Origin: Roseovarius aestuariivivens | GTDB lineage: Bacteria; Pseudomonadota; Alphaproteobacteria; Rhodobacterales; Rhodobacteraceae | Assembly: GCF_004761875.1 (NCBI RefSeq) | Contig: NZ_SJEY01000002.1 | Location: forward strand, 248,001 to 312,000 | DNA length: 64,000 bases | Direction: 5' to 3' | In this document: positions 28,969-38,133 of the stretch, one piece after another | Numbering within the stretch: the first letter of the stretch is position 1 | Layout of the letters: the number at the start of each line of letters is the position of its first letter | Program-made: the position numbers and the translations under genes | The notes under the pieces: generated by a model | What the model saw: the letters and a program-made list of their open reading frames with translations, nothing else | Told to the model about the DNA's origin: nothing | Databases searched by the model: none

Positions 28969-29730
28969 ATGACCCGCGAGACTGCCTTTCGTGAAATGCC
29001 GCTGCCGCTTTTCGATACCGACGAGGCGGTCGTTTCGGTATCGCGCGAGCGGCCACAACCGTCCTATATTCGCGATCATCGCAAGCGCCTGCGCGACCGG
29101 TTCCTGTCTGGCGGGGCAGACGCGCTGCCTGATTACGAGATGCTGGAGCTGGTCCTCTTTCGCGCCATCCCGCGGCGGGACGTCAAGCCACTGGCAAACG
29201 CGCTTTTGGCGCGGTTCGGTGATTTCAACGGCGTGCTGAGCGCCGGTGTCGAGCAACTGAACGAGGTGAGCGGTGTGGGCGAGGCCGTGATTTGCGAGCT
29301 GCGCATCGTCGAGGCGGCTGCGCATCGGCTCGCGCAGTCCCGGATCCGCGACCGGCAGGTCATTTCAAGCTGGGACGCGCTGCTGAGCTATTGTCACACC
29401 ACCATGGCGCATGGCGAGATCGAACAGTTCCGCGTGTTCTATCTGGATCGCAAGAACGTTCTGATCGCCGACGAGGCCCAAGCGCGCGGCACGGTCGATC
29501 ATGTTCCGGTCTACCCGCGGGAAGTCGTCAAGCGCGCGCTGCATCTCAACGCAAGCGCGCTGATCCTCGTGCACAACCATCCGTCGGGAGATCCGACCCC
29601 GTCAGAGGCGGATATCGCAATGACGCAGCAGGTCCGCACCGCGGCAGAGGCACTTGGTATCACGCTGCACGACCACCTGATCATCGGCAAATCCTGCGAG
29701 CTTAGCTTCCGCGCCGAAGGGCTTCTCTAG
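28969..29730 (+). CDS. radC: RadC-family JAMM-domain protein
   Basis: 253 residues. A helix-hairpin-helix region (about 55-120, [15 protein letters not shown]) is followed by an MPN/JAMM domain with the metal motif His202-x-His204 ... Ser212-x-x-Asp215 in [14 protein letters not shown]. The family is widely annotated as a DNA repair protein, but its activity is not settled. ATG 28969 is preferred over GTG 28951. The 3' end overlaps the convergent PBP-OmpA gene by 4 bp. Confidence 0.9.
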   Translation: MTRETAFREMPLPLFDTDEAVVSVSRERPQPSYIRDHRKRLRDRFLSGGADALPDYEMLELVLFRAIPRRDVKPLANALLARFGDFNGVLSAGVEQLNEVSGVGEAVICELRIVEAAAHRLAQSRIRDRQVISSWDALLSYCHTTMAHGEIEQFRVFYLDRKNVLIADEAQARGTVDHVPVYPREVVKRALHLNASALILVHNHPSGDPTPSEADIAMTQQVRTAAEALGITLHDHLIIGKSCELSFRAEGLL

Positions 29731-31286
29731 CGCACCCAAACTTCGACCCGCCGGTTCACTCTGCGACCCCAGGCGGTGTCGTCACAGGCCATTGGCATGG
29801 CCTCGCCAAATGCTTCTGTTTCGACCCTGATCCGGCGTAAATTGGCGGTTTCAGCGGCTTTGACGACGGCCTTGCGCACCGTCTCGGCGCGTCTTTGGGC
29901 GATGGTCCGGTTCGCCTCTGCCGGACCTTCCCCGTCGCTGAACCCCACGAAGACAATTCGGCGCGCATCGTAAAGACCGCGTTCCAGCGCGCGCGCCAAT
30001 TGCTGCACGTTCGACCGCGATTGCGCATCGAGACGGGCCGATCCCGTTTCGAACCGGAAGGTCGTCGTAAGGCGCCGCAGCGGCGCCAGGGTGGTCACCA
30101 TCCGCTTGAGTTCGGACAGTCCGATCTCGGCGCCGGCGCGCGCGATGGCATTGGCGAAACGGTCGCCCTGGGCGTTGATCGCGATCTCCTCGGGGGTCTG
30201 GTCGACGAAACCCGCGCGCCGGATGACAAGCTGGGCGGACGGATCGCGGAGATACGACAGGAATTCGCGAACGAGTTTTGGCATACGCCGCGCGGGCAGG
30301 TAGAGAAACATCGGCACGGTCAGGGGATAATCCTCGGTCTTGACCGCGCGCCGCGTCGCGCGCAAGGCAAAGCCGCAGGATCCACTCAAGCTCAGCGGCC
30401 AGGTATCGCCGGCCTCGGCCTGACTGGTTACGCCAAGGGCAAAGGGATCCGCCATCACCGCCGCCGAAAGTGCCTGCCCGTCGTGGTGGCGCGTCGCATC
30501 CTCGGTCAGCGCGGCGCGTGCGGGGCGCAGCAACAATGTCTCGCTGGCCTGCCCCAGGCCCGTCCGCCCGCTATAAAGATGAACCGCGATCGGCGCGTCC
30601 GGTCCGCCCAGTACGGCCCAGTTGGTGATCTCGCCGCTGAGCACCTGCGCAAGTTGCGGCAAGGTGATCGACTGCACCGGATTGCTGGGGCTGACCACTG
30701 GCACCAGCGCATCAAGCGCCATCACCCGCGCCCGCCCACGCCCGATGAGATCACCCAGCCCGGCGTCACGGCCCAGACGCACTTCGCTCGAGCGGATCTC
30801 ACGCATCGACATGGCGATGTCGGCGACATTGGCAAAGAGATCGGCAAAGCCTTCGTCCGAATTGGTCAGGCGAAAGAGAAACTCGCCGACGACACGCCCT
30901 TCTTCCGGGTCGACGAGGGCGTGAAAGACATGCCCGTTTTCCAGAACCTCGCTGCGCATGTCATAGCCTTCGCGGATCGCGAACGCTTCGAGCAGGGCGG
31001 GCATCAGAAGGCGGCCAATGGTGGGCGACCCCGAGAAGGTCACGCGCGCCACGAAAGCCTCCAGGTCGGGACAGCCCGGACCGGTGCAAACCACGCCCGA
31101 GCCGTCCACGGTCAACTCTCCGTAAACGGTATCAACACGATAGAATTCGCCGTCAAAGCCGAGAAGATTGCCGGAAATCTCAACATTGCCGTCGCGCGAA
31201 GTCAGTGTGACATCCTGCGCCAAGGCAAGGCCCGATCCGGCCAACAGGAAAAGTGCGGCGAGGATCGCCGCACGCACCTTGGTCAT
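29727..31286 (-). CDS. Periplasmic binding-protein domain fused to OmpA C-domain
   Basis: 519 residues with a signal peptide (to about residue 23, LALAQ). Residues about 75-345 form a PstS-like substrate-binding domain ([21 protein letters not shown] and later [25 protein letters not shown], the phosphate-binding-protein pattern). A C-terminal OmpA peptidoglycan-binding domain spans about 400-519 ([20 protein letters not shown] and [11 protein letters not shown]). A ligand-binding domain tethered to peptidoglycan suggests a fixed sensor or buffer of an anion and not a transport partner; no permease is adjacent. Ligand unknown. Confidence 0.8.
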   Translation of the reverse strand: MTKVRAAILAALFLLAGSGLALAQDVTLTSRDGNVEISGNLLGFDGEFYRVDTVYGELTVDGSGVVCTGPGCPDLEAFVARVTFSGSPTIGRLLMPALLEAFAIREGYDMRSEVLENGHVFHALVDPEEGRVVGEFLFRLTNSDEGFADLFANVADIAMSMREIRSSEVRLGRDAGLGDLIGRGRARVMALDALVPVVSPSNPVQSITLPQLAQVLSGEITNWAVLGGPDAPIAVHLYSGRTGLGQASETLLLRPARAALTEDATRHHDGQALSAAVMADPFALGVTSQAEAGDTWPLSLSGSCGFALRATRRAVKTEDYPLTVPMFLYLPARRMPKLVREFLSYLRDPSAQLVIRRAGFVDQTPEEIAINAQGDRFANAIARAGAEIGLSELKRMVTTLAPLRRLTTTFRFETGSARLDAQSRSNVQQLARALERGLYDARRIVFVGFSDGEGPAEANRTIAQRRAETVRKAVVKAAETANLRRIRVETEAFGEAMPMACDDTAWGRRVNRRVEVWVR

Positions 31287-31309
31287 GAAGTACCCCTCGG
31301 GCGCAGTCG

Positions 31310-32440
31310 TCAGTTGCGCGCGATTTTCAGGTCTTCGTAGAGGTTTTTCAACACCAGAAAGTCACCGACTGCATTACAGTCGGGCACTGCGAGTTCGAGG
31401 TCACGCGCACCGATGATCCCATCTGCGGTTTTCACAAGTGCCTGCGCGGTGACATCCCGCCCGCAATTGGCTTGCGTGATCTCGGCTTCGAGGCTGATTT
31501 CCACATTTCCGTCGCGCTGCGCCATGCCGGTGGGGAACGTGTAGACCTCTGCCAGGAGTGCATCATCGAGCCTGGCATCGCCCAATTCGACCAGAAAGCC
31601 GCCCTCGCCCCGCTGTGCGGCGGTGGCGTCTCGCGCGGTGTCGCGCCAGACATGTCCTTCCTCGCCGTAGCCCGCACCGTATTCCAGCGCATGGATCTGT
31701 ACGCCGCTGTAGCCTTTCCACTGCACGACATATCGGTCGTAGGCTGACAGGGTCGGAACCTTGGCATTCGCGACGGCCCCGTCACCATTGGGGAAGGCCG
31801 CAATGAAAAGCGCCTGTTGGGAAAGCGCGGGAACGGTCGCAGTCCAGACGCCGGTGTCGTCCGTCGCGCCAGAAATCATCATGCCATTGTGGTGAAGCGT
31901 GAATCGTTCGTTCAGCTTGCAGGGCGCGGCCATGTCGAGCCGCACCATTGCTGCTTCGACGGATTCTGCCGTCATCTCGACCTCGCAGGAAAAGGCCGGT
32001 GCGGCCTCTTCTGTCGGCAGATCGCGGAGCGGCGCATGATTCAGCATGGCCAATTCGACCTCGACCGGGGTTTCCGGCAGGGCCGCAGGTTGCGGCGCGG
32101 CGGCGGGTGGGGCGGGCTCGGCCCGAACCAGCGTGACCTGTTCAATCGCAAGCGGCGTTTCGACGATGGATTCCAGACTTGCAGTTGAGACAAGAGGCTC
32201 GGACGGTGTCTCGGTCTCGGACGGCGAAAACGCGACGGTGATCGGCGCGATTTCTTCGGCGGCAATTACTGTCTCTGCCTGCGCCACGGGGCTCGCGCTT
32301 ACGGACGCGGCGTTCGGCTCTGTGATCTCCGCCGGCGCGGGGGCCTTTGCGCCCATCTGCATCAGCACACCGATACCGATTGCGCAGCCCAAAGTGCCGC
32401 CAGCCATCACAAGGCGTGACTTCTTTATGAATTTCAACAT
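31310..32440 (-). CDS. Unrecognised signal-anchored protein with Pro/Ala-rich linker
   Basis: 376 residues: a short basic start (MLKFIKKSR), one hydrophobic segment (about 10-28), a long Ala/Pro/Glu-rich linker (about 30-150), then a compact domain with four Cys (SCEVE, APCKLNE, ANCGRD, VPDCN) suggesting two disulfides in the periplasm. I do not recognise the family. It starts 105 bp downstream of the secA stop and is followed after 23 bp by the PBP-OmpA gene, all on the same strand. A GGGAG ribosome site supports ATG 32440. Confidence 0.7.
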   Translation of the reverse strand: MLKFIKKSRLVMAGGTLGCAIGIGVLMQMGAKAPAPAEITEPNAASVSASPVAQAETVIAAEEIAPITVAFSPSETETPSEPLVSTASLESIVETPLAIEQVTLVRAEPAPPAAAPQPAALPETPVEVELAMLNHAPLRDLPTEEAAPAFSCEVEMTAESVEAAMVRLDMAAPCKLNERFTLHHNGMMISGATDDTGVWTATVPALSQQALFIAAFPNGDGAVANAKVPTLSAYDRYVVQWKGYSGVQIHALEYGAGYGEEGHVWRDTARDATAAQRGEGGFLVELGDARLDDALLAEVYTFPTGMAQRDGNVEISLEAEITQANCGRDVTAQALVKTADGIIGARDLELAVPDCNAVGDFLVLKNLYEDLKIARN

Positions 32441-32545
32441 GGCTGTCTCCCAACCTGTTCATGGTTCGGAAACAATCCTAGGTCCGGATCGTGGCCCAGT
32501 TAGGGCAGGCTCATGGAGTCATTTGGGCTGGGCCGAGCTGGCAGA

Positions 32546-35257
32546 TCAGGCCAGCCGACCGTGGCAATGCTTGAACTTCTTGCCCGAGCCACAGGGGCAG
32601 GTCTCGTTCCGGCCGGGATTTCCCCATGTACTTGGGTCGTCCTCTACGAAGCCCTCGGCGGGCTGACCCGCGGCAACCTCGGGCGAGGGCGCGGCAGGTT
32701 TTTCGCGATTGCCGGATTGGACCATCTGATCCCGCTTGGCCTGAATCTCTTCGATCATCCGGCGCTGCTCTTCTTCGGAAATGGGCCGGATCTGGCTAAG
32801 TTTTTGGGTCACGTCCTGACGCAGGCCATCCAGCATCGTCTCAAAAAGCTGGAACGCCTCGTTCTTGTATTCGTTGAGCGGATCACGCTGGGCGTACCCG
32901 CGAAAGCCCACGACACTGCGCAGATGCTCGAGCGTGAGGAGGTGTTCGCGCCACTTGGCGTCGATGGTCTGCAGCAGAACCTGCTTTTCGATCGTGCGCA
33001 TCGTGTCGGCGCCGAAGGCTTCGGTCTTTTCCGCCATCATGTCCTCGGCGGCTTTCTCGATACGTTCGGCGACAGTCTCGTCGTCTACGCCTTCTTCATC
33101 GGCCCAGGAGATGACCGGCAGATCCATGTTCAAACGCTCGATCACGGCGGCATAGAGACCTTCCATGTTCCACTGATCGGCGTAAGTCTTGGGGGGCATG
33201 TACTGATCGACAAGGTCGTCGATCACCTCGCCGCGCATGTCCTGCACGATTTCGCTCAAGTCCTCGGCGCGCATGATGTCAAGGCGCTGCTTGAAGATGA
33301 CCTTGCGCTGCTCGTTCATCACGTCGTCGAATTTCAAAAGCTGCTTACGGATGTCGAAGTTGCGCCCCTCGACCTTGGCCTGTGCGCGTTCGAGGCTTTT
33401 GTTCACCCAAGGGTGAATGATCGCTTCACCTTCCTTCATGCCAAGCGTCGAGAGCACCTTTTCAAGTCGCTCAGAGCCAAAGATACGCATCAGGTCGTCA
33501 TCGAGGCTGAGAAAGAAGGCCGAACGGCCCGGGTCACCCTGGCGGCCGGAACGGCCACGCAGCTGATTGTCGATGCGACGGCTTTCATGCCGCTCGGTGG
33601 CCAGCACGAAAAGACCACCGGCCGCTTTCACCGCCTCTTCGTCAGCGGCATGCTCGGCCTCGATCTTCTTTCGGATTTCCTCGGGATCGGAGTCGGGGTT
33701 GGCGTCAAGCGCCTCCATGATCTGGAAATCGACATTGCCGCCAAGTTTGATGTCGGTACCGCGTCCGGCCATGTTCGTGGCGATGGTGACGGCGTTGAGC
33801 TTGCCGGCATCGGCAACGATCTGTGCCTCTTTCTCGTGCTGGCGGGCATTGAGAACGTTGTGTTCGACACCGGCCTTGGTCAGCAGGCCGCTGAGCATCT
33901 CGGACTTCTCGATCGAAGTCGTGCCGACCAGTATCGGTTGCCCCTTCTCGTGGGCTTCTTTGATGGTCTCGATGATCGCGTCGTACTTTTCCTTGGCGCT
34001 TCGATAGACAGCGTCGTCCTCGTCGACACGCGCGATAGGCTTGTTTGTCGGAACCTCGACCACCCCCAGACCATAAATCTGGGCGAATTCCTCGGCCTCG
34101 GTGGAGGCGGTGCCGGTCATGCCCGACAGCTTGTCGTACAGACGGAAATAATTCTGGAAGGTGACCTGCGCCAACGTCACGTTTTCGGGCTTGATGTCAC
34201 AGCCTTCCTTGGCCTCGATCGCCTGGTGCAGACCGTCGGACAGACGGCGACCCGTCATCATCCGCCCAGTGAACTCGTCGATCAGAACGACGTTGCCGTC
34301 ACGCACGATGTAATCGCGATCTTTCATGAAAAGCTTGTGCGCACGCAGACCCTGGTTCAGGTGGTGAACCACGGTGGTGCTTTCGGGATCATAGAGGCTC
34401 TGCTCTTCCTCCAAAAGCCCGCGCTGATGCAGAAGCTCTTCGATGAATTCGTTGCCTTCGTCGGTGAAGGTGACGTTCTTGGTTTTCTCGTCGATCTTGA
34501 AGTGTTCTTCGACCAGATCCGGGATCAGCTTGTCGATGGCGAGATATAGATCGCTCCGGTCCTGCGCCGGACCGGAGATGATGAGCGGCGTGCGTGCCTC
34601 GTCAATGAGGATCGAGTCGACCTCGTCGACAATGGCAAAGTAATGCCCGCGCTGCCGCATCTCTTCGAGTGAGCTTTTCATGTTGTCGCGCAGGTAGTCG
34701 AACCCAAGCTCGTTGTTGGTGGCATAGGCCACGTCGGCCGCGTAGGCGGCTTTTTTGTCTTCGTCCGACTGCTCGGCATGCACGACACCGGTGGTCAGGC
34801 CAAGCGCGGAATAGACTTTACCCATCCACTCGGCATCGCGGTTGGCGAGGTAGTCGTTGACCGTCACGATATGCACCGGCTTGCCGGTCAGCGCATTGAG
34901 ATAGGCCGGAAACGTCGCCACAAGGGTCTTGCCCTCGCCGGTCTTCATTTCGGCGATGTTGCCCTGATGCATGAAGATGCCACCGAGAAGCTGGACATCA
35001 AAGGCTCGAAGTCCAAGCGCTCGGCGGGCCGCCTCTCGGCAATTGGCGAACGCCTCTGGCAGGATCGTATCGAGGCTTTCGCCCTCGGCGACCCGCTTTT
35101 TGAACTCGGATGTCTTTTCCTTGAGAGCCTCGTCGCTCAGAGCTTCGAATTCGGGCTCGAGCGCGTTGATCTTGTCCACCAACGGCCGCGTTGACTTGAC
35201 CTTGCGATCATTCGGCGTACCGAAAACCTTTTTGGCAACCGTTCCAAGTCCGAGCAT
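32546..35257 (-). CDS. secA: Preprotein translocase ATPase SecA
   Basis: 903 residues, full length: the DEAD motor with Walker [10 protein letters not shown] near residue 103 and [19 protein letters not shown], the preprotein cross-linking domain, helical scaffold, and a C-terminal SEC-C zinc motif [13 protein letters not shown] that binds SecB. It drives export through SecYEG. The gene has a clear promoter about 110 bp upstream and is divergent from the parvulin gene. Confidence 0.98.
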   Translation of the reverse strand: MLGLGTVAKKVFGTPNDRKVKSTRPLVDKINALEPEFEALSDEALKEKTSEFKKRVAEGESLDTILPEAFANCREAARRALGLRAFDVQLLGGIFMHQGNIAEMKTGEGKTLVATFPAYLNALTGKPVHIVTVNDYLANRDAEWMGKVYSALGLTTGVVHAEQSDEDKKAAYAADVAYATNNELGFDYLRDNMKSSLEEMRQRGHYFAIVDEVDSILIDEARTPLIISGPAQDRSDLYLAIDKLIPDLVEEHFKIDEKTKNVTFTDEGNEFIEELLHQRGLLEEEQSLYDPESTTVVHHLNQGLRAHKLFMKDRDYIVRDGNVVLIDEFTGRMMTGRRLSDGLHQAIEAKEGCDIKPENVTLAQVTFQNYFRLYDKLSGMTGTASTEAEEFAQIYGLGVVEVPTNKPIARVDEDDAVYRSAKEKYDAIIETIKEAHEKGQPILVGTTSIEKSEMLSGLLTKAGVEHNVLNARQHEKEAQIVADAGKLNAVTIATNMAGRGTDIKLGGNVDFQIMEALDANPDSDPEEIRKKIEAEHAADEEAVKAAGGLFVLATERHESRRIDNQLRGRSGRQGDPGRSAFFLSLDDDLMRIFGSERLEKVLSTLGMKEGEAIIHPWVNKSLERAQAKVEGRNFDIRKQLLKFDDVMNEQRKVIFKQRLDIMRAEDLSEIVQDMRGEVIDDLVDQYMPPKTYADQWNMEGLYAAVIERLNMDLPVISWADEEGVDDETVAERIEKAAEDMMAEKTEAFGADTMRTIEKQVLLQTIDAKWREHLLTLEHLRSVVGFRGYAQRDPLNEYKNEAFQLFETMLDGLRQDVTQKLSQIRPISEEEQRRMIEEIQAKRDQMVQSGNREKPAAPSPEVAAGQPAEGFVEDDPSTWGNPGRNETCPCGSGKKFKHCHGRLA

Positions 35258-35366
35258 GTTCTATCCGTTCCGGTGTTTCGCCTGTTCGTGAAGGGCAATC
35301 GCTTGCCCCGGCCGCACTGCACCCCTAGAACAGGCGCAAGGGGCGGTCTTGCCTTGATCCTAAGGC

Positions 35367-35395
35367 GATGTAAGGGGCCGCTCAAAGAGTGTCAA
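35367..35395 (-). promoter_or_regulatory. secA promoter (sigma-70 type)
   Basis: On the minus strand TTGACA (35390-35395) and TACATC (35367-35372) are spaced by 17 bp. The start point would be near 35360, giving a leader of about 100 nt before the secA ATG at 35257. Confidence 0.55.
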
Positions 35396-35443
35396 CGTCG
35401 CAGACCGGCCAGTGGCTTTCTGCGACCCATCGAAGGATTTTCC

Positions 35444-36298
35444 ATGGCAAACCCGCTTTCGTCTCTCATCTCCCTGCTCTGTGCCGGGATGTTGGCCGCC
35501 GGCTCCGCCTCGGCCCAGGATGGGCCCGATCCCGGTCGTGTTCTGGCTACGGTCGACGGCACTGAGATCACGCTTGGTCACGTGATCGCCCTGCGCGCGG
35601 ACCTTCCGCCGCAATATGACCAGTTTCCCGATGAACTCTTGTTTCAAGGGATCATCGATCAGCTAATTCAGCACACTCTGCTGATGAATTCGCTGGATGG
35701 AGAGGCCTCGCTCAAATCCGAGATCGAGATCGAAAACGAGACGCGCGCGATCCTGGCTGGACAGGTGATGAACCGGATCGTCAACCAGGACCCGGCAGAG
35801 GATGTTCTGCAGGATCTCTATGACAGCGTCTATCCTGCGGATATTTCCGAAACCGAATATTCAGCGGCGCATATCCTCGTGGAAACCGAGGAAGAGGCGG
35901 AAGCGTTGATCGAAGAATTGAACGACGGAGCCGATTTCGCCTCGCTAGCGCGGGAAAAGTCCATCGGGCCATCCGGCGCCGCGGGCGGCGATCTGGGCTG
36001 GTTTGGCAAGGGTGACATGGTCGACGTGTTCTTCAACGCCGTCGCGGAACTTGAACCCGAGGAAGTGTCCGAGCCGGTTCAAACGACGTTTGGCTGGCAC
36101 GTTATAAGGCTGGCCGAAACGCGACAGAAAGAGCGTCCGAGCTTCGACACTGTGCGGGCTGAACTATCAGAAAGAGCACGGCAATCGGCGCTGGAAGACC
36201 ACATCAAGGCGCTGCAGTCGGAGGCGGAGATCACGCGGGAGAGCACCGAGGGTCTCGACCCGTCCGTGATCCAGAATATCGACCTTTTGAGGAAGTGA
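35444..36298 (+). CDS. Periplasmic parvulin-type peptidyl-prolyl isomerase
   Basis: 284 residues: a signal peptide (MANPLSSLISLLCAGMLAAG, cut near ASAQ), an N-terminal chaperone-like helical region, and one parvulin domain (about 140-235) with YSAAHILVETEEEAEALIEEL, SIGPSGAAGGDLGWFGKG and TTFGWHVIRL. It helps folding of exported proteins and is divergent from secA. GAAGGA upstream supports ATG 35444; a long upstream frame runs into the secA promoter region and is not used. Confidence 0.88.
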   Translation: MANPLSSLISLLCAGMLAAGSASAQDGPDPGRVLATVDGTEITLGHVIALRADLPPQYDQFPDELLFQGIIDQLIQHTLLMNSLDGEASLKSEIEIENETRAILAGQVMNRIVNQDPAEDVLQDLYDSVYPADISETEYSAAHILVETEEEAEALIEELNDGADFASLAREKSIGPSGAAGGDLGWFGKGDMVDVFFNAVAELEPEEVSEPVQTTFGWHVIRLAETRQKERPSFDTVRAELSERARQSALEDHIKALQSEAEITRESTEGLDPSVIQNIDLLRK

Positions 36299-36301
36299 TC
36301 C

Positions 36302-37531
36302 ATGGCCAAGGCCCTGCCCGTCTCACCGCTTGCGCCCGAGCGCTTTCCCGATCTGCCGGAGATCCGCGGTGTCAGCTTCGCCGCCGCTGAAGCGGGTGTG
36401 AAATATAAGGGCCGCAAGGACGTGCTGCTGATCCGGCTGGTGCCGGGCACGGCGATGGCCGGGGCGTTCACGCGGTCGGCGACACGCTCGGCGGCGGTGC
36501 TGGATTGCGAGGCCAAGATCCGCCGGCATTCGGAAGCGGGGGCGGCCATCCTGGTGAATTCGGGCAACGCGAACGCCTTTACCGGCAGGAACGGCGCGGC
36601 GGCGGTGGCGGAGGTCACGAAGGCCGTGGCAGATACGCTCGATTTACCCGAAAACAGGGTCTATTCCAGCTCAACCGGGGTGATTGGCGAGCCGTTGCCG
36701 CATGATCGGATCACCGCGGTTCTGGGCGATTTGCGCGACAACTTGTCGGGCGACGGGATAGCCGAGGCGGCCGAGGCCATCATGACGACCGACACCTTTC
36801 CCAAGGGGGCGGGGACGACCGTAATGGTGGATGGGCGCGAGGTGCATATCGCCGGGATCGCCAAGGGCTCCGGGATGATCGCGCCGGACATGGCGACGAT
36901 GCTCGTCTACATCTTCACCGATGCGGTGATCGAGCGCGAGGCGTTGCAGGACATGGTCTCGGCGCTCAATGAAAAAACGTTTAATTGCATCACGGTAGAC
37001 GGCGATACCTCGACCTCGGATACGTTGCTGGTGGCGGCCACGGGGGCGTCGGGGATCCGAGTGACGGACCGCAGCGTGGGCTTCATGGAAGGGTTACGCA
37101 CCGTGATGCTGGACCTCGCCCACCAGGTGGTGCGGGACGGCGAGGGGGCGACGAAGTTCGTCGAGGTGTCCGTGACCGGGGCGCATTCAGATAAAGACGC
37201 GAAAATTCATGCGCTTAGTATTGCCAACTCGCCGCTGGTCAAGACGGCCATCGCGGGGGAGGATCCGAACTGGGGGCGCATCGTGATGGCGGTGGGCAAG
37301 TCGGGCGCGAAGGCGGACCGGGATGAGCTAAGTATCTGGTTTGGCGATATTTTGGTGGCCGAGAAGGGCTGGCGGAACCCCGATTACCGGGAAGAGGACG
37401 GGGCCGCCTACATGAAACGGGAAAAAATCGTTATTCATGTGGACCTTGGCCTTGGCGGGGGGACGGCGAAGGTTTGGACGTGCGACCTGACGCACGGGTA
37501 TATTTCGATCAATGCGGATTACCGGTCTTGA
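36302..37531 (+). CDS. argJ: Bifunctional ornithine acetyltransferase / N-acetylglutamate synthase ArgJ
   Basis: 409 residues. The self-cleavage motif is visible in IAPDMATML, with Thr199 becoming the N-terminal nucleophile of the beta chain. VNSGNANAFTG, STGVIGEPLP and DPNWGRI match the family. It recycles the acetyl group in arginine synthesis. It follows the parvulin gene by 3 bp. The stop codon overlaps the TTG start of mutT. Confidence 0.95.
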   Translation: MAKALPVSPLAPERFPDLPEIRGVSFAAAEAGVKYKGRKDVLLIRLVPGTAMAGAFTRSATRSAAVLDCEAKIRRHSEAGAAILVNSGNANAFTGRNGAAAVAEVTKAVADTLDLPENRVYSSSTGVIGEPLPHDRITAVLGDLRDNLSGDGIAEAAEAIMTTDTFPKGAGTTVMVDGREVHIAGIAKGSGMIAPDMATMLVYIFTDAVIEREALQDMVSALNEKTFNCITVDGDTSTSDTLLVAATGASGIRVTDRSVGFMEGLRTVMLDLAHQVVRDGEGATKFVEVSVTGAHSDKDAKIHALSIANSPLVKTAIAGEDPNWGRIVMAVGKSGAKADRDELSIWFGDILVAEKGWRNPDYREEDGAAYMKREKIVIHVDLGLGGGTAKVWTCDLTHGYISINADYRS

Positions 37532-37926
37532 AGGTCGTTCTGGTCTCTGCTGTGGCGCTTATCGACGTCGAGGGGCGGGTGCTTTTGGCGCAGCGGCCGC
37601 CGGGTAAGTCATTGGAAGGATTGTGGGAATTCCCCGGCGGGAAGGTAGAGCCGGGGGAGGCGCCGGAGGCGGCGCTGATCCGGGAGCTGCACGAGGAGCT
37701 GGGGATCGACACCTGGAAAAGCTGCCTGGCGCCGCTGACCTTCGCCAGCCATTCTTATGAGGAATTTCATCTACTTATGCCGCTTTTCGCCTGCCGAAAG
37801 TGGGAGGGGACCCCGCGGGGGAAGGAAGGCCAAGCGCTTAAATGGGTGCGGCCCAAGGACCTGCGGGACTACCCGATGCCCCCGGCGGACCTGCCGCTGA
37901 TCCCGGTGCTGCGGGACTGGCTGTGA
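37528..37926 (+). CDS. mutT: MutT-type Nudix hydrolase (8-oxo-dGTP class)
   Basis: 132 residues with the Nudix box GGKVEPGEAPEAALIRELHEELGI (about 37-60, key residues REL-x-EE) preceded by EGLWEFP, the pattern of MutT 8-oxo-dGTPases. The start is a TTG at 37528 inside a TTGA overlap with the argJ stop. No ATG or GTG lies between it and the first conserved strand (KVVLVSAVALI), so the TTG is the only sensible start. Initiation probably depends on translating argJ. It is the last gene before the AT-rich stretch. Confidence 0.88.
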   Translation: MKVVLVSAVALIDVEGRVLLAQRPPGKSLEGLWEFPGGKVEPGEAPEAALIRELHEELGIDTWKSCLAPLTFASHSYEEFHLLMPLFACRKWEGTPRGKEGQALKWVRPKDLRDYPMPPADLPLIPVLRDWL

Positions 37927-37944
37927 GGAGGGCTTTGGGGGGAG

Positions 37945-37997
37945 TTTTGTACAAAATGGACGTAGTTTTTTGGGGTGGGAGTCCATTTTGTACAAAA
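37945..37997. repeat. Perfect 17-bp inverted repeat with internal palindromes
   Basis: Arms at 37945-37961 and 37981-37997 are exact reverse complements around a 19-base spacer. Each arm contains the 12-bp palindrome TTTTGTACAAAA followed (or preceded) by TGGAC/GTCCA. It lies between the GC-rich mutT and the AT-rich ATPase-nuclease module. It could be a terminator-like hairpin for mutT, a mobile-element end, or a protein-binding site. There is no clean T-run after it. Confidence 0.85.
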
Positions 37998-38026
37998 GCT
38001 TTGGGGAACAAATTCGCTTCTCCTTG

Positions 38027-38057
38027 TTGAAAACGCTTCGGACCGTCGCTTTACAAT
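38027..38057 (+). promoter_or_regulatory. Candidate promoter of the ATPase-nuclease module
   Basis: TACAAT at 38052-38057 is a good -10. The best -35, TTGAAA at 38027-38032, is 19 bp away, longer than ideal. The transcript would begin about 70 bp before the ATPase start and include a small inverted repeat. Confidence 0.35.
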
Positions 38058-38099
38058 CTCGAAAGGTTTGGCAATCATGTTCCGTAGTGACCCGAACTG

Positions 38100-38122
38100 T
38101 CGGTAGCTTCAAACACTACCGA
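38100..38122. repeat. 7-bp inverted repeat just before the ATPase ribosome site
   Basis: TCGGTAG and CTACCGA flank 9 bases and end at the AAAAGGAG ribosome site (38122-38129). A hairpin here could hide the ribosome site, or the palindrome could be an operator for autoregulation. Confidence 0.45.
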
Positions 38123-38133
38123 AAAGGAGCCAA

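Noticed and set aside
32513-34549. 678-residue open frame on plus opposite secA
   Set aside because: It is the antisense shadow of a full-length, highly conserved secA; GC-rich codon bias keeps the opposite frame open.
37945-37997. Standard intrinsic terminator of mutT
   Set aside because: The stem is AT-rich and no T-run follows the right arm; kept as an unexplained inverted repeat.
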